Positions 35,126-44,823 of a DNA stretch of 64,000 nt are shown in pieces (position 1 is the stretch's first letter; every line of letters begins with the position of its first letter). The notes beneath the pieces are model-generated. The model was not told the DNA's origin and made no database searches. It saw only the letters and a program-made list of their open reading frames with translations. Both the position numbers and the translations under genes were made by a program. This DNA is from Cerasicoccus frondis. GTDB lineage: Bacteria; Verrucomicrobiota; Verrucomicrobiia; Opitutales; Cerasicoccaceae. Location: the NCBI GenBank assembly GCA_031296915.1, contig JAVDPC010000019.1, forward strand, positions 81,351-145,350. Direction: 5' to 3'.

Positions 35126-37540
35126 TCAATCAAACACATCAATCTGATTTTCACCCGGAGCAAGACTTAGCTGCGTCTTGCCCCAAATGAAGGCGCCCGA
35201 AGTCTCGCCGGGCAATTGGACGGAGCCAACACATTGCCCATCCTTAAATTCCAGATTGAGCCGAATCTCCCCTTGGGGATGCGTGACTGAAACGTTCATA
35301 TCCTTCAGTAATCCCGGCTGGGGCTTTATGTGCACTTTGCTAAATCCGGGCGCAGCGGGTTGAATTCCTGCGATGCCCGCAAAGCCCCAAAACCAGGGAT
35401 GGCTCCCCCAGGCATGACAATCAGATCGACTCGGTTCTGGGCGTTCCCATGGCGTGCGGGCCCCGGCCTCAAGCATGCCAAACCAATCTGACAAGTTGTC
35501 GAAACACAACTCCGGCGCGTCGCATTGAAACGCAACTTGAAATAAATAATGCCTGAAGTAAACGGCAGTTTGGTGCAGCTCTTGATCATACTTCAATCCA
35601 TGAAGAGCACCGCTCTGTTGCCCCTCGTCAAGACCACCGGCTAATAGTGCGAGAATCTGCGCATGCTGGCTGTAGGAGCTGCGTTCTGCGTCATCAGCCA
35701 TCAATTTTCTATCATCGGACCAAAATCGATCAATCACCAGTTTCAATAGATCATCACATATCTCATCCAATGCCTCTGCGCGTGCTGCGCTACCCACTGA
35801 CCGCTCGACATACGCAGCCTGACGCAAGGCCCAGGCATACAACAGATTGATCACCGAAGAGCAGCCTGCCAACGCGCCTGGAGGCACGCCGTTGTCCCAG
35901 GTAGCGCACCAGTCAACAAACTGCCAACCAGGCAAGCCCGATACTAAGCCACCGGCATTGCGGTAAAGCTCAAAGCGATCGATTACAATGCGCATTCCCG
36001 GCAACAAAGACCGGACAAAATCAACTTCACCTCGCCAGTCCAAGTGATCCCGAATCATCGCCACCCAAATCAGACTAAAAGTAGGCAAGCTTGAGGGCAT
36101 ATTGGAAGGATATCTCCCCGCCGTAAAGTAGCCTCCCTGACCACTTCGGGACCAGTCTCCAAGCAGTAATGCCTTGCGCTGCAAACTGGCGTCACCAACC
36201 GTTACGTAAACGCACAACGCCTGCACTCGCGTATCGCCAAAATACAACATCTGCTCATAGTATGGACAATCAACAAATGTCTCATGCGCACAAGATTCAA
36301 TACCTCGACGACAGAGCTGAAACAAATCGTCATAGGCAGTCGAAGTAGAGGTAAAGTCAGACTTAAAATCGAGCGGCATGCCTGTGCTGGAAATATACCA
36401 GTCGTTGAGCGTGAGCTCTTTTTCCGCAGTCTGAATTCGCATGAGTAAGTAGCGGCCAGAGCGCCACCACAGGTTGCCCCATTTTCGATTTAACCCACCA
36501 TCGGCAATGCAGGCATCGCCGAATCCATAAAAGTATTTTTGATTTATTTCATTACGATTACCCTTGGAAGATCGAATCATATCCCCTTCGCTCTGGCGCT
36601 CGTCATAAAGGGCTTCAGCCCATTCGATCGCAAGGTTAGCGCCTTCGCCCTGACTAATCTCTGCAAATGCATAACCGCAGAAATACTCCCCTAAATCCCA
36701 CAACACCGCGACTTGTGTGTTCGCTGGAATCTGCAAAGGTCGCGACGCGTGAATGAGCTCATTCCAAAGATCAATTTCCGCATCATCCAGCGCGCCTTCG
36801 GGCACTTTTGAAACATCGCCAGCCAATCCGACGTCGACATGCCAGATTGCACGAATTCCACCGCTCCGCACAATTTGTCGTTTCTGCTCAGGTAAGACCG
36901 CAGGGTGCATCACTCGCTCAGAGAAACGCAGCCCCCACTCCCAACCCCAACCTTGAACCTGCGGTTCAGAAACGACCGCCGTCGCCCATCGTTCCGGCTC
37001 AGCACAGGTTTTCACCAAGTCGCTCGCCACCGCCGAACCAACCAAGTGGGCGCCAGGTAGATTCCGCTGTTTGGTGAATTCATAGCCCGCAATTTCCGCC
37101 CATTTCCATTCCGCCGCTCCGGTGTTCAGCAGCGATGCCCATGGGCCTTCTGCGGCAAGGATGAATCCCGGGCGCAATGCCGAATGCGCCTCAGGAGCAT
37201 GCTCCCCCAGTGACCAGACAACCGCCATAAAACGATGCTTCCCACTCGTGGGCTTAATTTCGAAACTCGAAAAGCTCCAGTGGGCAACATCACAAGCCTC
37301 AGGGCCGCAACTGATGAGTTCGTCGTCCAAATACAGCTCGTAGCGTTGATCCGCGCTAACGTGTATGAGGATCGGCGCGCACTCCTGCCCGACTTCGAAG
37401 TCTAATTTTAAACGCGCAACGATAGGAGAATTCCCCTGCACATCTCCCCATATCCACTCCGCAGTTTCGATGGGGTATTGTTGATGAACACCTGCAGCGT
37501 CTGGATTACCTGGTGATAAAATAATTTTCGTGGCAGTCAT
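35126..37540 (-). CDS. Alpha-L-rhamnosidase-like glycoside hydrolase (GH78)
   Basis: An 804-residue protein. The N-terminal half has beta-sandwich modules (AEWIWGDVQGNSPIVARLKLDFEV..., RYELYLDDELISCGPE) as in bacterial GH78 enzymes. The (alpha/alpha)6 barrel begins near residue 400 with ETFVDCPYYEQMLYFGDTRVQALCVY, the counterpart of the GH78 DCPQREERLGWTGDAQ motif in which catalytic acids lie. SGLPGWQFVDWCATW and WGSHPWFWGFAGIAGIQPAAPGF match later conserved parts. No signal peptide is seen, so it may act in the cytoplasm on imported rhamnosides. I start at ATG 37540, although an ATG ten codons upstream is also open. Confidence 0.82.
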   Translation of the reverse strand: MTATKIILSPGNPDAAGVHQQYPIETAEWIWGDVQGNSPIVARLKLDFEVGQECAPILIHVSADQRYELYLDDELISCGPEACDVAHWSFSSFEIKPTSGKHRFMAVVWSLGEHAPEAHSALRPGFILAAEGPWASLLNTGAAEWKWAEIAGYEFTKQRNLPGAHLVGSAVASDLVKTCAEPERWATAVVSEPQVQGWGWEWGLRFSERVMHPAVLPEQKRQIVRSGGIRAIWHVDVGLAGDVSKVPEGALDDAEIDLWNELIHASRPLQIPANTQVAVLWDLGEYFCGYAFAEISQGEGANLAIEWAEALYDERQSEGDMIRSSKGNRNEINQKYFYGFGDACIADGGLNRKWGNLWWRSGRYLLMRIQTAEKELTLNDWYISSTGMPLDFKSDFTSTSTAYDDLFQLCRRGIESCAHETFVDCPYYEQMLYFGDTRVQALCVYVTVGDASLQRKALLLGDWSRSGQGGYFTAGRYPSNMPSSLPTFSLIWVAMIRDHLDWRGEVDFVRSLLPGMRIVIDRFELYRNAGGLVSGLPGWQFVDWCATWDNGVPPGALAGCSSVINLLYAWALRQAAYVERSVGSAARAEALDEICDDLLKLVIDRFWSDDRKLMADDAERSSYSQHAQILALLAGGLDEGQQSGALHGLKYDQELHQTAVYFRHYLFQVAFQCDAPELCFDNLSDWFGMLEAGARTPWERPEPSRSDCHAWGSHPWFWGFAGIAGIQPAAPGFSKVHIKPQPGLLKDMNVSVTHPQGEIRLNLEFKDGQCVGSVQLPGETSGAFIWGKTQLSLAPGENQIDVFD

Positions 37541-37705
37541 CACCTTTCGATCAGCCAAGAGAATCAGCATGTCAAGTGATCCAGACTCCGAAGACGAATA
37601 ACTGGTCTAATAATGCTTCTCCAGGGCGCTTGTTGCGACAGCGAGTGTCGGTAAAAAATCCGCTTGGATGGCGCGCAAGGCTTTGTCATGTTCAACACAC
37701 GCTCA

Positions 37706-38659
37706 ATGACCAAGCTCATCCTCAGACGCCTGCTTGAAACCATTCCAGTGCTCATCCTGCTGGCCACGATGGCGTTCTTCATGATGCGCGCCGCTCCCGG
37801 CACACCGTTTGACAAGGAACGGGAAGTCGCGACGCACATCCGCGAAGCTTACGAAAAGCAATACGGCCTCGATCAACCGCTCATCGTGCAATACGGCCAA
37901 TTCATGGGCATTGCGCCCCGCCCCAATGGCGAAGTTCGAGGCCTGCTCCAAGGAGATCTTGGCGCTTCAACAACCTACACCGGTTGGGATGTCGATGAAC
38001 TCATGGCGCAGAAAATTCCCATTTCGCTCGAGCTTGGGCTCTACTCGCTCCTCATAGCGATCATCATCGGCGTCAGCGCCGGCGTGCTTGCAGCATGGCG
38101 TCCTCACACGCTTACCGATCACCTGCCAATGAGCCTGGCGATGCTCGGCATTTGCTTGCCAACCTTCGTGATCGGGCCGCTCTTACTCCTCTACTTCGCA
38201 CTGGACTTGCAATGGTTCAATGTCTCGGGTTGGGAATTCGCGGGAGATCGCGTGCTGCCATCGCTAACCCTCGGCTTGTTTTACGCTGCCTACCTCGCCC
38301 GCCTCACACGTGGCAGCATGCTCGAAGTGCGCAACCAGGACTACATGCGCACTGCCTTGGCCAAGGGCGTCAGCGGCTGGCGAGTTTACGGCGTTCACGG
38401 CCTGCGCAACGGGATTCTACCGATCGTGTCTTTTCTGGGACCAGCAGCAGCCGGACTGATCAGTGGTTCGTTTGTGGTGGAAACCATTTTCCGCATCCCT
38501 GGCCTGGGACGCTTCTTTGTCGAGGCTGCAATCAACCGCGATGCGATGCTCGTCATCGGCTGCGCGCTGTTTTACGCGGTCTTACTGGTGATGCTCAATC
38601 TGCTCGCGGAAATCCTCCAAGCCGTCATGAATCCCAAGCTGCGCCTCGCGATTGGCTAA
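37706..38659 (+). CDS. oppB: Peptide ABC transporter permease, OppB-like
   Basis: A 317-residue inner-membrane permease. The start MTKLILRRLLETIPVLILLATMAFFMMRAAPGTPF and the region GLLQGDLGASTTYTGWDVDELMAQKIPISLELGL match OppB/DppB closely. The EAA-like cytoplasmic loop is YMRTALAKGVSGWRVYGVHGLRNGILPIVSFLGP. About six membrane segments are predicted. Normally oppB is followed by oppC, oppD and oppF and preceded by oppA; here the downstream gene lies on the other strand and none of these are in the window near it. Two in-frame ATGs upstream (37664, 37688) exist; 37706 fits the family start best. Confidence 0.88.
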   Translation: MTKLILRRLLETIPVLILLATMAFFMMRAAPGTPFDKEREVATHIREAYEKQYGLDQPLIVQYGQFMGIAPRPNGEVRGLLQGDLGASTTYTGWDVDELMAQKIPISLELGLYSLLIAIIIGVSAGVLAAWRPHTLTDHLPMSLAMLGICLPTFVIGPLLLLYFALDLQWFNVSGWEFAGDRVLPSLTLGLFYAAYLARLTRGSMLEVRNQDYMRTALAKGVSGWRVYGVHGLRNGILPIVSFLGPAAAGLISGSFVVETIFRIPGLGRFFVEAAINRDAMLVIGCALFYAVLLVMLNLLAEILQAVMNPKLRLAIG

Positions 38660-38763
38660 CGCTTTATTTGTTGTTACACTGTGAATAGTCCCCCTCCTCT
38701 GCATGAACGGATAAAACTGCGGATCGAGACCATCCGCGCCTCCAAATACAGTTGGATTAACCA

Positions 38764-38804
38764 TTTGCCCAATGGGCAAATCCATCGGTCCAGCGGGACG
38801 CTGG
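38764..38804 (+). repeat. Twin-hairpin element, copy 2
   Basis: Hairpin TTTGCCC-AAT-GGGCAAA (38764-38780), a nine-base linker, then hairpin CCAGCG-GGA-CGCTGG (38790-38804). It lies between the convergent oppB and SulP genes and leads into a short tandem array. Confidence 0.8.
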
Positions 38805-38863
38805 GGCAAATCTAACGGTCCAGCGGGACGCTGGGGCAAATCTAACGGTCCAGCGGGACGCTG
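38774..38863 (+). repeat. Three tandem 30-bp repeats
   Basis: Units at 38774-38803, 38804-38833 and 38834-38863; units 2 and 3 are identical and unit 1 differs at two bases. Each unit starts GGGCAAATC and ends in the hairpin CCAGCG-GGA-CGCTG(G). The last unit ends seven bases before the SulP stop codon, so the array is the 3' flank of both convergent genes. Confidence 0.95.
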
Positions 38864-38869
38864 GCTGGG

Positions 38870-40570
38870 TTAGTCAAAACGGTCGGTGGCGACGTGGTAT
38901 TGCGGGTCTTCAGAACGGTTAACTTCGACCATATCCCCAGCTTTGTCGAGCAGCTTGCGGCACTCTGGCGACAGATGCGTGAGGTGCAGGCGCTTACCCA
39001 AAGCACGGTATTTTTCAGCGAGGCCATTGATCGCTTCCAAGCCAGACTGATCATACACGCGCGTGAAATAGAAGTCGATCACCACGTCGTCGGGATCGTT
39101 TTTCGGATCGAACAATTCCTTGAACGAGGCCACCGATGCAAAGAACAACGGGCCGTGTAGCTGATAGGTTTTGCTGCCCTTTTCATTGACGTATTCCTCG
39201 GCTCCTAGGTGCGTGGCATGCTGCCAGGCAAAGACCAACGCCGAAATAATCACGCCCAAAATCACCGCCGTCGCCAAGTCATGCATGAAGACCGTGTATG
39301 CAGTCACCACGAGCATCACGAGCACGTCGCTCTTCGGGATTTTCTTCCAGGTGTGCAGCGTGGCCCATTCAAAGGTGCCAATCACCACCATGAACATCAC
39401 GCCGACCAGTGCGGCCATGGGGATCATTTCAATCCACGGAGCCAGCACCAAAACGAAGAGCAGCAGGCACACCGCCGCCGTGATCCCCGAGGCGCGACCA
39501 CGCCCACCCGAGTTCACATTGATCAGCGACTGGCCAATCATCGCACAACCACCCATACCGCCAAACAAGCCGCAAATGGTGTTCGCCAAGCCTTGGCCAA
39601 AGCACTCACGGTTGCCGCGCCCGCGCGTCTCGGTGATCTCGTCGATCAGCGTCAGCGTCATGAGGGACTCGATTAGGCCAACGCCTGCCATCGTCAGCGC
39701 AAACGGCAGGATAATCCACAAGGTGTGGAGGTTCATTGGCGGCAAGAATTCATACTGATCATCGAGGAAAAACAGCTTCGGCAAACCTGCAGAAATACCG
39801 CTATTTGCTTCAACTTCCTGCGCAATGTATGCCTCAACTGCCTCCGGCGCAGCATCTTCACCAACTTCCTTCGGCGCTTCAGCGGTAGCCTTGGCAATGG
39901 TGTTTGTCTTCAACATGTCGCCCACGGTCAGGAGCACATTGTCCTGATTCTGGGCTGCCCAAGATTCGGGACCGGCTTTGTTTACAGCAATCGAAATCCC
40001 CGTCACCACCAGGATTGCGGCCAGAGAGGCTGGCACGGCGCGGGTGAACTTGGGCAACAGCCAAATGATCGCCATAGTCAGCGCCACCAGCGCCAACATA
40101 ATCCACAATGCCGGCCCTGCCATGGTGACCAATTCGCCCACATCGTTGACCGTGTTGAAGCTGCCAAACTGCGCCATGAAGATCACAATCGCCAAACCAT
40201 TGACGAAGCCCAGCATCACCGAATGCGGCACCATGCGGATAAATTGCCCCAGCTTTCCGAGGCCAGCCGCAATCTGTATCAGCCCACACAATACCACCGC
40301 TGGAAACAGATACTCTACGCCATGAATCGCCACCAACCCGACAACCACCACGGCCATCGCCCCAGTAGCGCCTGAAATCATGCCCGGTCGCCCACCGAAG
40401 ATCGCCGTGAGCAGGCCCATGAAGAAGGCCGAATACAGTCCAATGATCGGCGACACGCCCGCCACGAACGCAAATGCGATCGCCTCGGGCACCAGCGCCA
40501 AGGCCACTGTCAGCCCTGACAGCAGGTCGTCTTTTAGGTTAGCGGAACGTTTCCGGAAAAAATCGAGCAT
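38870..40570 (-). CDS. SulP family anion transporter with STAS domain
   Basis: A 566-residue inner-membrane transporter (SLC26/SulP) for sulfate, bicarbonate or related anions. The start [40 protein letters not shown] is the family signature, and [43 protein letters not shown] matches the conserved central region. The C-terminal STAS domain (about 445-545) includes [21 protein letters not shown] and [19 protein letters not shown]. An unusually long loop rich in Ala and Glu (about 215-255) interrupts the membrane part. Ten to twelve membrane segments are predicted. Substrate is not deducible. Confidence 0.92.
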   Translation of the reverse strand: MLDFFRKRSANLKDDLLSGLTVALALVPEAIAFAFVAGVSPIIGLYSAFFMGLLTAIFGGRPGMISGATGAMAVVVVGLVAIHGVEYLFPAVVLCGLIQIAAGLGKLGQFIRMVPHSVMLGFVNGLAIVIFMAQFGSFNTVNDVGELVTMAGPALWIMLALVALTMAIIWLLPKFTRAVPASLAAILVVTGISIAVNKAGPESWAAQNQDNVLLTVGDMLKTNTIAKATAEAPKEVGEDAAPEAVEAYIAQEVEANSGISAGLPKLFFLDDQYEFLPPMNLHTLWIILPFALTMAGVGLIESLMTLTLIDEITETRGRGNRECFGQGLANTICGLFGGMGGCAMIGQSLINVNSGGRGRASGITAAVCLLLFVLVLAPWIEMIPMAALVGVMFMVVIGTFEWATLHTWKKIPKSDVLVMLVVTAYTVFMHDLATAVILGVIISALVFAWQHATHLGAEEYVNEKGSKTYQLHGPLFFASVASFKELFDPKNDPDDVVIDFYFTRVYDQSGLEAINGLAEKYRALGKRLHLTHLSPECRKLLDKAGDMVEVNRSEDPQYHVATDRFD

Positions 40571-40747
40571 GTCCTTCTTTGATTGAGTCTGTCCACAGGG
40601 TAGATCGACAGGCTAACGCACAACAGAAGGGGCGATGTAGTTAAGGAACGCTACTGGCTTTGTAAAGGCTTATTCTGGCAGAGCCACCTTGAGGAGGACG
40701 CAAAGATTTTAATTTACCGCGCAGTGAAATTTCATAGGAATCACTAC

Positions 40748-41743
40748 ATGCCATCTCGTTCTTTACTGATCACCGCCCTCCTCTGCCTAAGTGCTTTCGT
40801 TGCGCGCGGAGAAATGCGTGAATGGATAGATCGTCAGGGGCGCAGCTTTCGCGGAGAGCTCTATGAAGTCGATGAGGCAATGGTTAAAGTCCGCCGTGAG
40901 AGCGATTTCCGCATTTTCGAGCTCCAGCTCAATCAACTCAGCGACGCCGACCAACAGTGGATCGCCGACCAGCAGAAGCCAAAGAAATTGCCACCGCTAG
41001 CTGCCCCGCCAGAGCCTGAATATCCGACCAAGGAATTGGACCGTAGCTTAATACCAAGCTACAACCAAAACGACTTTCGTAACAATGGCACTTGTGGCCC
41101 ATCTGCCCTGATGAATTTTATGATGTGGTGGGGAGATCAACTCTACCCGGAAATTTTGGCAAGTGGTAGTTTGGACACAAAAGCAACACGAACCATGCAG
41201 AGACTCATCCGAACTTGCGACACCAGTGGCGGCACACATGTGAGAAATTTAGACAAAGGCCTACGAGAATATTTCGACCGCTACTCACCAGAATACAGTG
41301 TTGATATCGAATGGGAGGCAAAGCCGGATACTCAATGGCTGGAACAAGCTACACAGGGAAACAACCTGGTAGTGCTAACATTGAGCTATTTCCCGAGTCT
41401 TGATGGCGGACGCCAAGACGCCGGCCATTTTGTAAGTTTAGCAACCTCTTCCGGCGACGTCGGGACAGTTCATACCTGGGGAAAAATCTACCAAGTGAAA
41501 TACGTCTCGATGGGAAAACAACAATTCAGCAACTACTATTGGCCACCAGGCATGATTCGCGCGGACTATGATGCGCTCCGCTGGAAGCCTTACTTACAGG
41601 CCTACCGCGTTCCAATGGATGGCGAAGATCCTGATCGCGCGGGCCTCTGGAATGAGCATGTGGGCATCATCAGTTGCGCCATGCTGGCCAAAATCCGCCC
41701 AGCCACCGAAGCGGAAATCGCCGAACGCGCCAAGCAACGATAA
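40748..41743 (+). CDS. Secreted C39-like cysteine peptidase with SHD1-like N-terminal domain
   Basis: A 331-residue protein with a signal peptide (MPSRSLLITALLCLSAFVARG). The segment REWIDRQGRSFRGELYEVDEAMVKVRRESDFRIFELQLNQLSDADQQWI (about 23-72) resembles the SHD1-like domain common in secreted proteins of Planctomycetes and Verrucomicrobia. The C-terminal part has the papain-like layout of C39-type peptidases: GTCGPSALMNFMMWWG with the putative catalytic Cys near residue 116, and DAGHFVSLATSSG with the His near 230. Substrate unknown. Start at 40748; the ATG eight codons upstream would lengthen the n-region. Single-gene unit, convergent with the NAGGN operon. Confidence 0.75.
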   Translation: MPSRSLLITALLCLSAFVARGEMREWIDRQGRSFRGELYEVDEAMVKVRRESDFRIFELQLNQLSDADQQWIADQQKPKKLPPLAAPPEPEYPTKELDRSLIPSYNQNDFRNNGTCGPSALMNFMMWWGDQLYPEILASGSLDTKATRTMQRLIRTCDTSGGTHVRNLDKGLREYFDRYSPEYSVDIEWEAKPDTQWLEQATQGNNLVVLTLSYFPSLDGGRQDAGHFVSLATSSGDVGTVHTWGKIYQVKYVSMGKQQFSNYYWPPGMIRADYDALRWKPYLQAYRVPMDGEDPDRAGLWNEHVGIISCAMLAKIRPATEAEIAERAKQR

Positions 41744-41749
41744 GCGCCC

Positions 41750-43009
41750 CTACTTCGCCTTGGGTGCGAGGCGCTCGGGGGGCGGGACTTGGGCCGTGGA
41801 CTCGGTTTGCTCTAGCTGGGTGAGCTCGACATCGGTCACTTTGACCTTCGGGAAGTCCTTGATTGAAGTCAGATTCTTCTTCTGACGCTTGTAAACCAAG
41901 TGGCTCTGAGCATAGGCCACGATCAATTGCGTCACCGAAATCAATGAATCAATGTGCGTCCGCTCGTAGCCATGCGACGCGTCGAGGCCAAAAGTGACCA
42001 GCGCCGTGCGGATGTCGTTGCCAGCCTCTAAAGCCGAGGCGCTGTCGCAGCGGTAGTATTTAAAAATATCGCGCTGGTGGTTGATCACGTTTTTCTTGCA
42101 GAGATTGAGCAAGTGATGCGTCAGGTGGTAATCGAAGGGACCGGACGAGTCGCCCATCGCAATCGTCGCGCCTTTCTCGCTTGAGTTCTGGCCCGGTGCG
42201 CAGGTGCCGTTGTCAATAGACACGAGCTCGGCCACGTCACCATGCAAAATCGCCGAAGCGCCGGAACCGACTTCTTCCGAAATCGTGAACAACAGATGGC
42301 ACTCCACTGGCAATTCAATATCGTGCTCCTTGATGTATTTCGCGGCAGCCAGCATCGCGGCGACACCTGCCTTGTCATCGAGGTGACGCGAGTTCAGGTA
42401 GCCATTACTGAGGAATTCGGCGCCGGAATCCACGCCCACGAAATCGCCGATTTGGCAGCCAAGCTCTTCCAAGTCAGCAGCGGACGCGGAGTCCTGATCC
42501 AGGCGCAGTTCAACGTGCTCCCAGTCGGTCGGTTGGGTGTCGATTTCCTCATTGTAAACATGCCCCGAGGCCTTCAGCGGAAGAATCGTGCCGCGGTAAA
42601 CGGTCTTGTCCGTGTAAACGGAAACGCGGGCGCCTTCGGCAAAGCGCGAGGACCAGGTGCCCAGCGGCACAAGGCGCAAGCGGCCATTGTCCTTGAGTCC
42701 TTTGACCATGGCGCCGAGCGTGTCGACGTGGCCAACGATGGCGCGGTCGGGGCTGTAGGCGCGCCCAGGCAAAGTCGCACGAACGGCGCCGCGACGGGTC
42801 AGCTCATACTTCAGGCCGAGCGCATCGAGTTCGTGGCAAAGCTCACGCACAATGGGGTCGGTGTAGCCGCTGGGGCTATGAATGCTCAGCAGCTTGAGCA
42901 GCGTTTGCTGCAGGTAAACTTCGTCGATCAGCAAGGGGGCCGGTTTGGGCGCTTTCTCCTTGGTGACGGACTTCTCAACTTTCTTTTCTGTGACTTTTGC
43001 TTTGCTCAT
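41750..43009 (-). CDS. M42 family metallopeptidase of the NAGGN osmoprotectant system
   Basis: A 419-residue cytoplasmic di-metal aminopeptidase-like protein. Metal-site motifs are VGHVDTLGAMV, SRHLDDKAGVAAMLAA, ISEEVGSGAS with the catalytic Glu, and SHGYERTHIDSL near the C-terminus. This type of M42 hydrolase is found as the third member of the N-acetylglutaminylglutamine amide gene trio in other bacteria; its role there, possibly turnover or processing, is not settled. Its ATG overlaps the stop of the GNAT/ATP-grasp gene by four bases (ATGA), so the two are translationally coupled. The N-terminus has a Lys-rich leader of about 25 residues. Confidence 0.9.
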   Translation of the reverse strand: MSKAKVTEKKVEKSVTKEKAPKPAPLLIDEVYLQQTLLKLLSIHSPSGYTDPIVRELCHELDALGLKYELTRRGAVRATLPGRAYSPDRAIVGHVDTLGAMVKGLKDNGRLRLVPLGTWSSRFAEGARVSVYTDKTVYRGTILPLKASGHVYNEEIDTQPTDWEHVELRLDQDSASAADLEELGCQIGDFVGVDSGAEFLSNGYLNSRHLDDKAGVAAMLAAAKYIKEHDIELPVECHLLFTISEEVGSGASAILHGDVAELVSIDNGTCAPGQNSSEKGATIAMGDSSGPFDYHLTHHLLNLCKKNVINHQRDIFKYYRCDSASALEAGNDIRTALVTFGLDASHGYERTHIDSLISVTQLIVAYAQSHLVYKRQKKNLTSIKDFPKVKVTDVELTQLEQTESTAQVPPPERLAPKAK

Positions 43010-44706
43010 GCAGTGGGTAAATTTTCTTCGTCCACAGGTTGCGGTCCATTGGGTATAATGCTCTGTGGGAAGAGGAAATCGATAAATTTCTCGGCGGTCG
43101 GTTGGGGTTCGTGGTTGGCCAAACCAGGACGTTCGTTCCCCTCGATGATCACGTAGTCCGGCTGATCCGGAGCCTTGACCATCAGGTCGAGCCCGACAAC
43201 CGGCATTTCGAGCACCGTCGCCGCGCGGATGGACGCCTCAGCCAGAACCTTGTGGAGCTTGTCCGTGACGTCGTGGATCGTGCCGCCGGTGTGCAAGTTG
43301 GCCGTCTTGCGCACGGCAATGACCTCTTCTTTTTCCAATATGTCGTCGAGTGTGTAGCCCGCCATTTTGACGCAACGCTCGGTCTCTTCGTCCAGCGGGA
43401 TCTTGCTCTCGCCTCCAGTCGCAGCGGAGCGGCGACGGCTCAGCTTTTCGATGAGTTCGCGCACCGTCAGCTCTCCAGTGCCAATGACAGTCGGTGGGCG
43501 GCGAATCGCGGCAGCAACGACCTCCTGGTTGATCACGATGACGCGTAAATCATGGCCCTCCACATACTGCTCGATGATGACTTTTTCCCCGTGCTCGCAA
43601 GCCTTCTCTACGGCCTTTTCGAGTGTCTCCTGCGAGCGCACATCGACGGAGATGCCGAGCCCCTGCTCGCCCGCAACTGGCTTAACGACCACGCTCTTGT
43701 GCCGGTTGAGGAATTGCACGTTCTTGCGTGGATCGTCGGCCATGATTTGGTCGGGCACCGAAAGGCCTGCCTTGGCCAGCACTTCGTGCGTAAACTGTTT
43801 ATCCTCCGCACGTTTGAGCGCGATGGCGGAGGTCATCGTCGTCAATGATTCCCAGCAAGTCACCGAGCGACCACCCAGGCTCAAGCGGAAGTAATTGCGC
43901 TCGGGCGAAATCGGGTCCACCGCAATGCCGCGGCGCAGGGCCTCGTTGATGATGATTGCCGCGTATGGGTTGTAGCCCTCCGGCGCCGGTGCGCCCACGA
44001 ACAATCGCTCGTTGATGCGGTTGCGGCGCTTGGCGGCAAAGATGTAGCAACGTTCGAAGCCCATCTTCTCATAAAGGCGCTGGGCCATCTCGTTGTCGTG
44101 AATCACGGACACGTCCATGAAGTCGCGGCCGAGCGATTGGTAGTGCTCGATAATGTGGCGGCACAGGCTCGTGCCAACGCCAGGCAACTCTGCCTGCGGG
44201 TCCACGCCCACCGCCCAAAGGCTACAGCTATTGGGCATGTGCTCGCCGCAGGCCTGGTGATCCGCGCCCATCGCGACGCCCAGCACATCGCCAGTCTCGT
44301 CCTTAACCGCGATGAAAAACGTAAACTGCTCGGCGTGGCGGTTTTCCCAAACGTAGTCCGTCTTGAGTGGCACCATCTTGAGCGTGGAATAAATGCGGTT
44401 AATCTCGTCAAGTTGCTCCTTGTGCTCGAGCTTCTTGACCGAAAACCCGATCGGCTGCTTATCGGATGGCTGGTAGTTCGCCATGTTAAGCCGGTAGGTG
44501 TTCGACGGATCAAGGAATATCTGCTGCGGCGCGCAGTTGAGCACCAGATGCGGATCCACAATATAAAGCGCAATATCGCGCTGATCCTGATGCTCTGAGA
44601 GAATTGCGTCAGCCAGCGCCTCCGGCTTGGGAAACGTGTCCGCAAAGATGAGTCGGCCCCAGCCACATTGCAGCATGGTGCCGGGTTCAGTTTTTAGAGA
44701 TTCCAT
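43006..44706 (-). CDS. ngg: N-acetylglutaminylglutamine synthetase (GNAT/ATP-grasp)
   Basis: A 566-residue bifunctional enzyme that forms the acetylated dipeptide N-acetylglutaminylglutamine, precursor of the osmoprotectant NAGGN. The N-terminal part carries a GNAT acetyltransferase domain (about 100-215: FFIAVKDETGDVLGVAMG..., WAVGVDPQAELPGVGTSLCRHIIEH, MAQRLYEKMGFERCY). The C-terminal part is an ATP-grasp ligase (FTHEVLAKAGLSVPDQIM, VVVKPVAGEQGLGISVDV, KVIIEQYVEGHDLRVIVI, VVGLDLMVKAP, VIIEGNERPGLANHEPQP). It lies between the amidotransferase gene (117 bases upstream) and the M42 gene (overlapping). Confidence 0.93.
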   Translation of the reverse strand: MESLKTEPGTMLQCGWGRLIFADTFPKPEALADAILSEHQDQRDIALYIVDPHLVLNCAPQQIFLDPSNTYRLNMANYQPSDKQPIGFSVKKLEHKEQLDEINRIYSTLKMVPLKTDYVWENRHAEQFTFFIAVKDETGDVLGVAMGADHQACGEHMPNSCSLWAVGVDPQAELPGVGTSLCRHIIEHYQSLGRDFMDVSVIHDNEMAQRLYEKMGFERCYIFAAKRRNRINERLFVGAPAPEGYNPYAAIIINEALRRGIAVDPISPERNYFRLSLGGRSVTCWESLTTMTSAIALKRAEDKQFTHEVLAKAGLSVPDQIMADDPRKNVQFLNRHKSVVVKPVAGEQGLGISVDVRSQETLEKAVEKACEHGEKVIIEQYVEGHDLRVIVINQEVVAAAIRRPPTVIGTGELTVRELIEKLSRRRSAATGGESKIPLDEETERCVKMAGYTLDDILEKEEVIAVRKTANLHTGGTIHDVTDKLHKVLAEASIRAATVLEMPVVGLDLMVKAPDQPDYVIIEGNERPGLANHEPQPTAEKFIDFLFPQSIIPNGPQPVDEENLPTA

Positions 44707-44751
44707 TGGTAGAGAGGTGTGGGAAAATCGATGTCGCGATCGGATTCGCTT

Positions 44752-44790
44752 TCGTCATCGAACAGCCTTCGATAGCGATTGCGATGACGA
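44752..44790 (-). promoter_or_regulatory. Hairpin in the asnO-ngg intergenic space
   Basis: TCGTCATCG (44752-44760) and CGATGACGA (44782-44790) are exact inverted copies around a 21-base loop, with more imperfect pairing outside. It has no T run, so it is not a clear terminator; it could be a processing or attenuation structure between the first and second NAGGN genes. Confidence 0.45.
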
Positions 44791-44823
44791 CAACGAGAGC
44801 GATTTATTCATGAGAGATTGCTT

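Noticed and set aside
38774-38863. CRISPR-like direct repeats
   Set aside because: The units are contiguous, with no unique spacers, and no cas genes are near.
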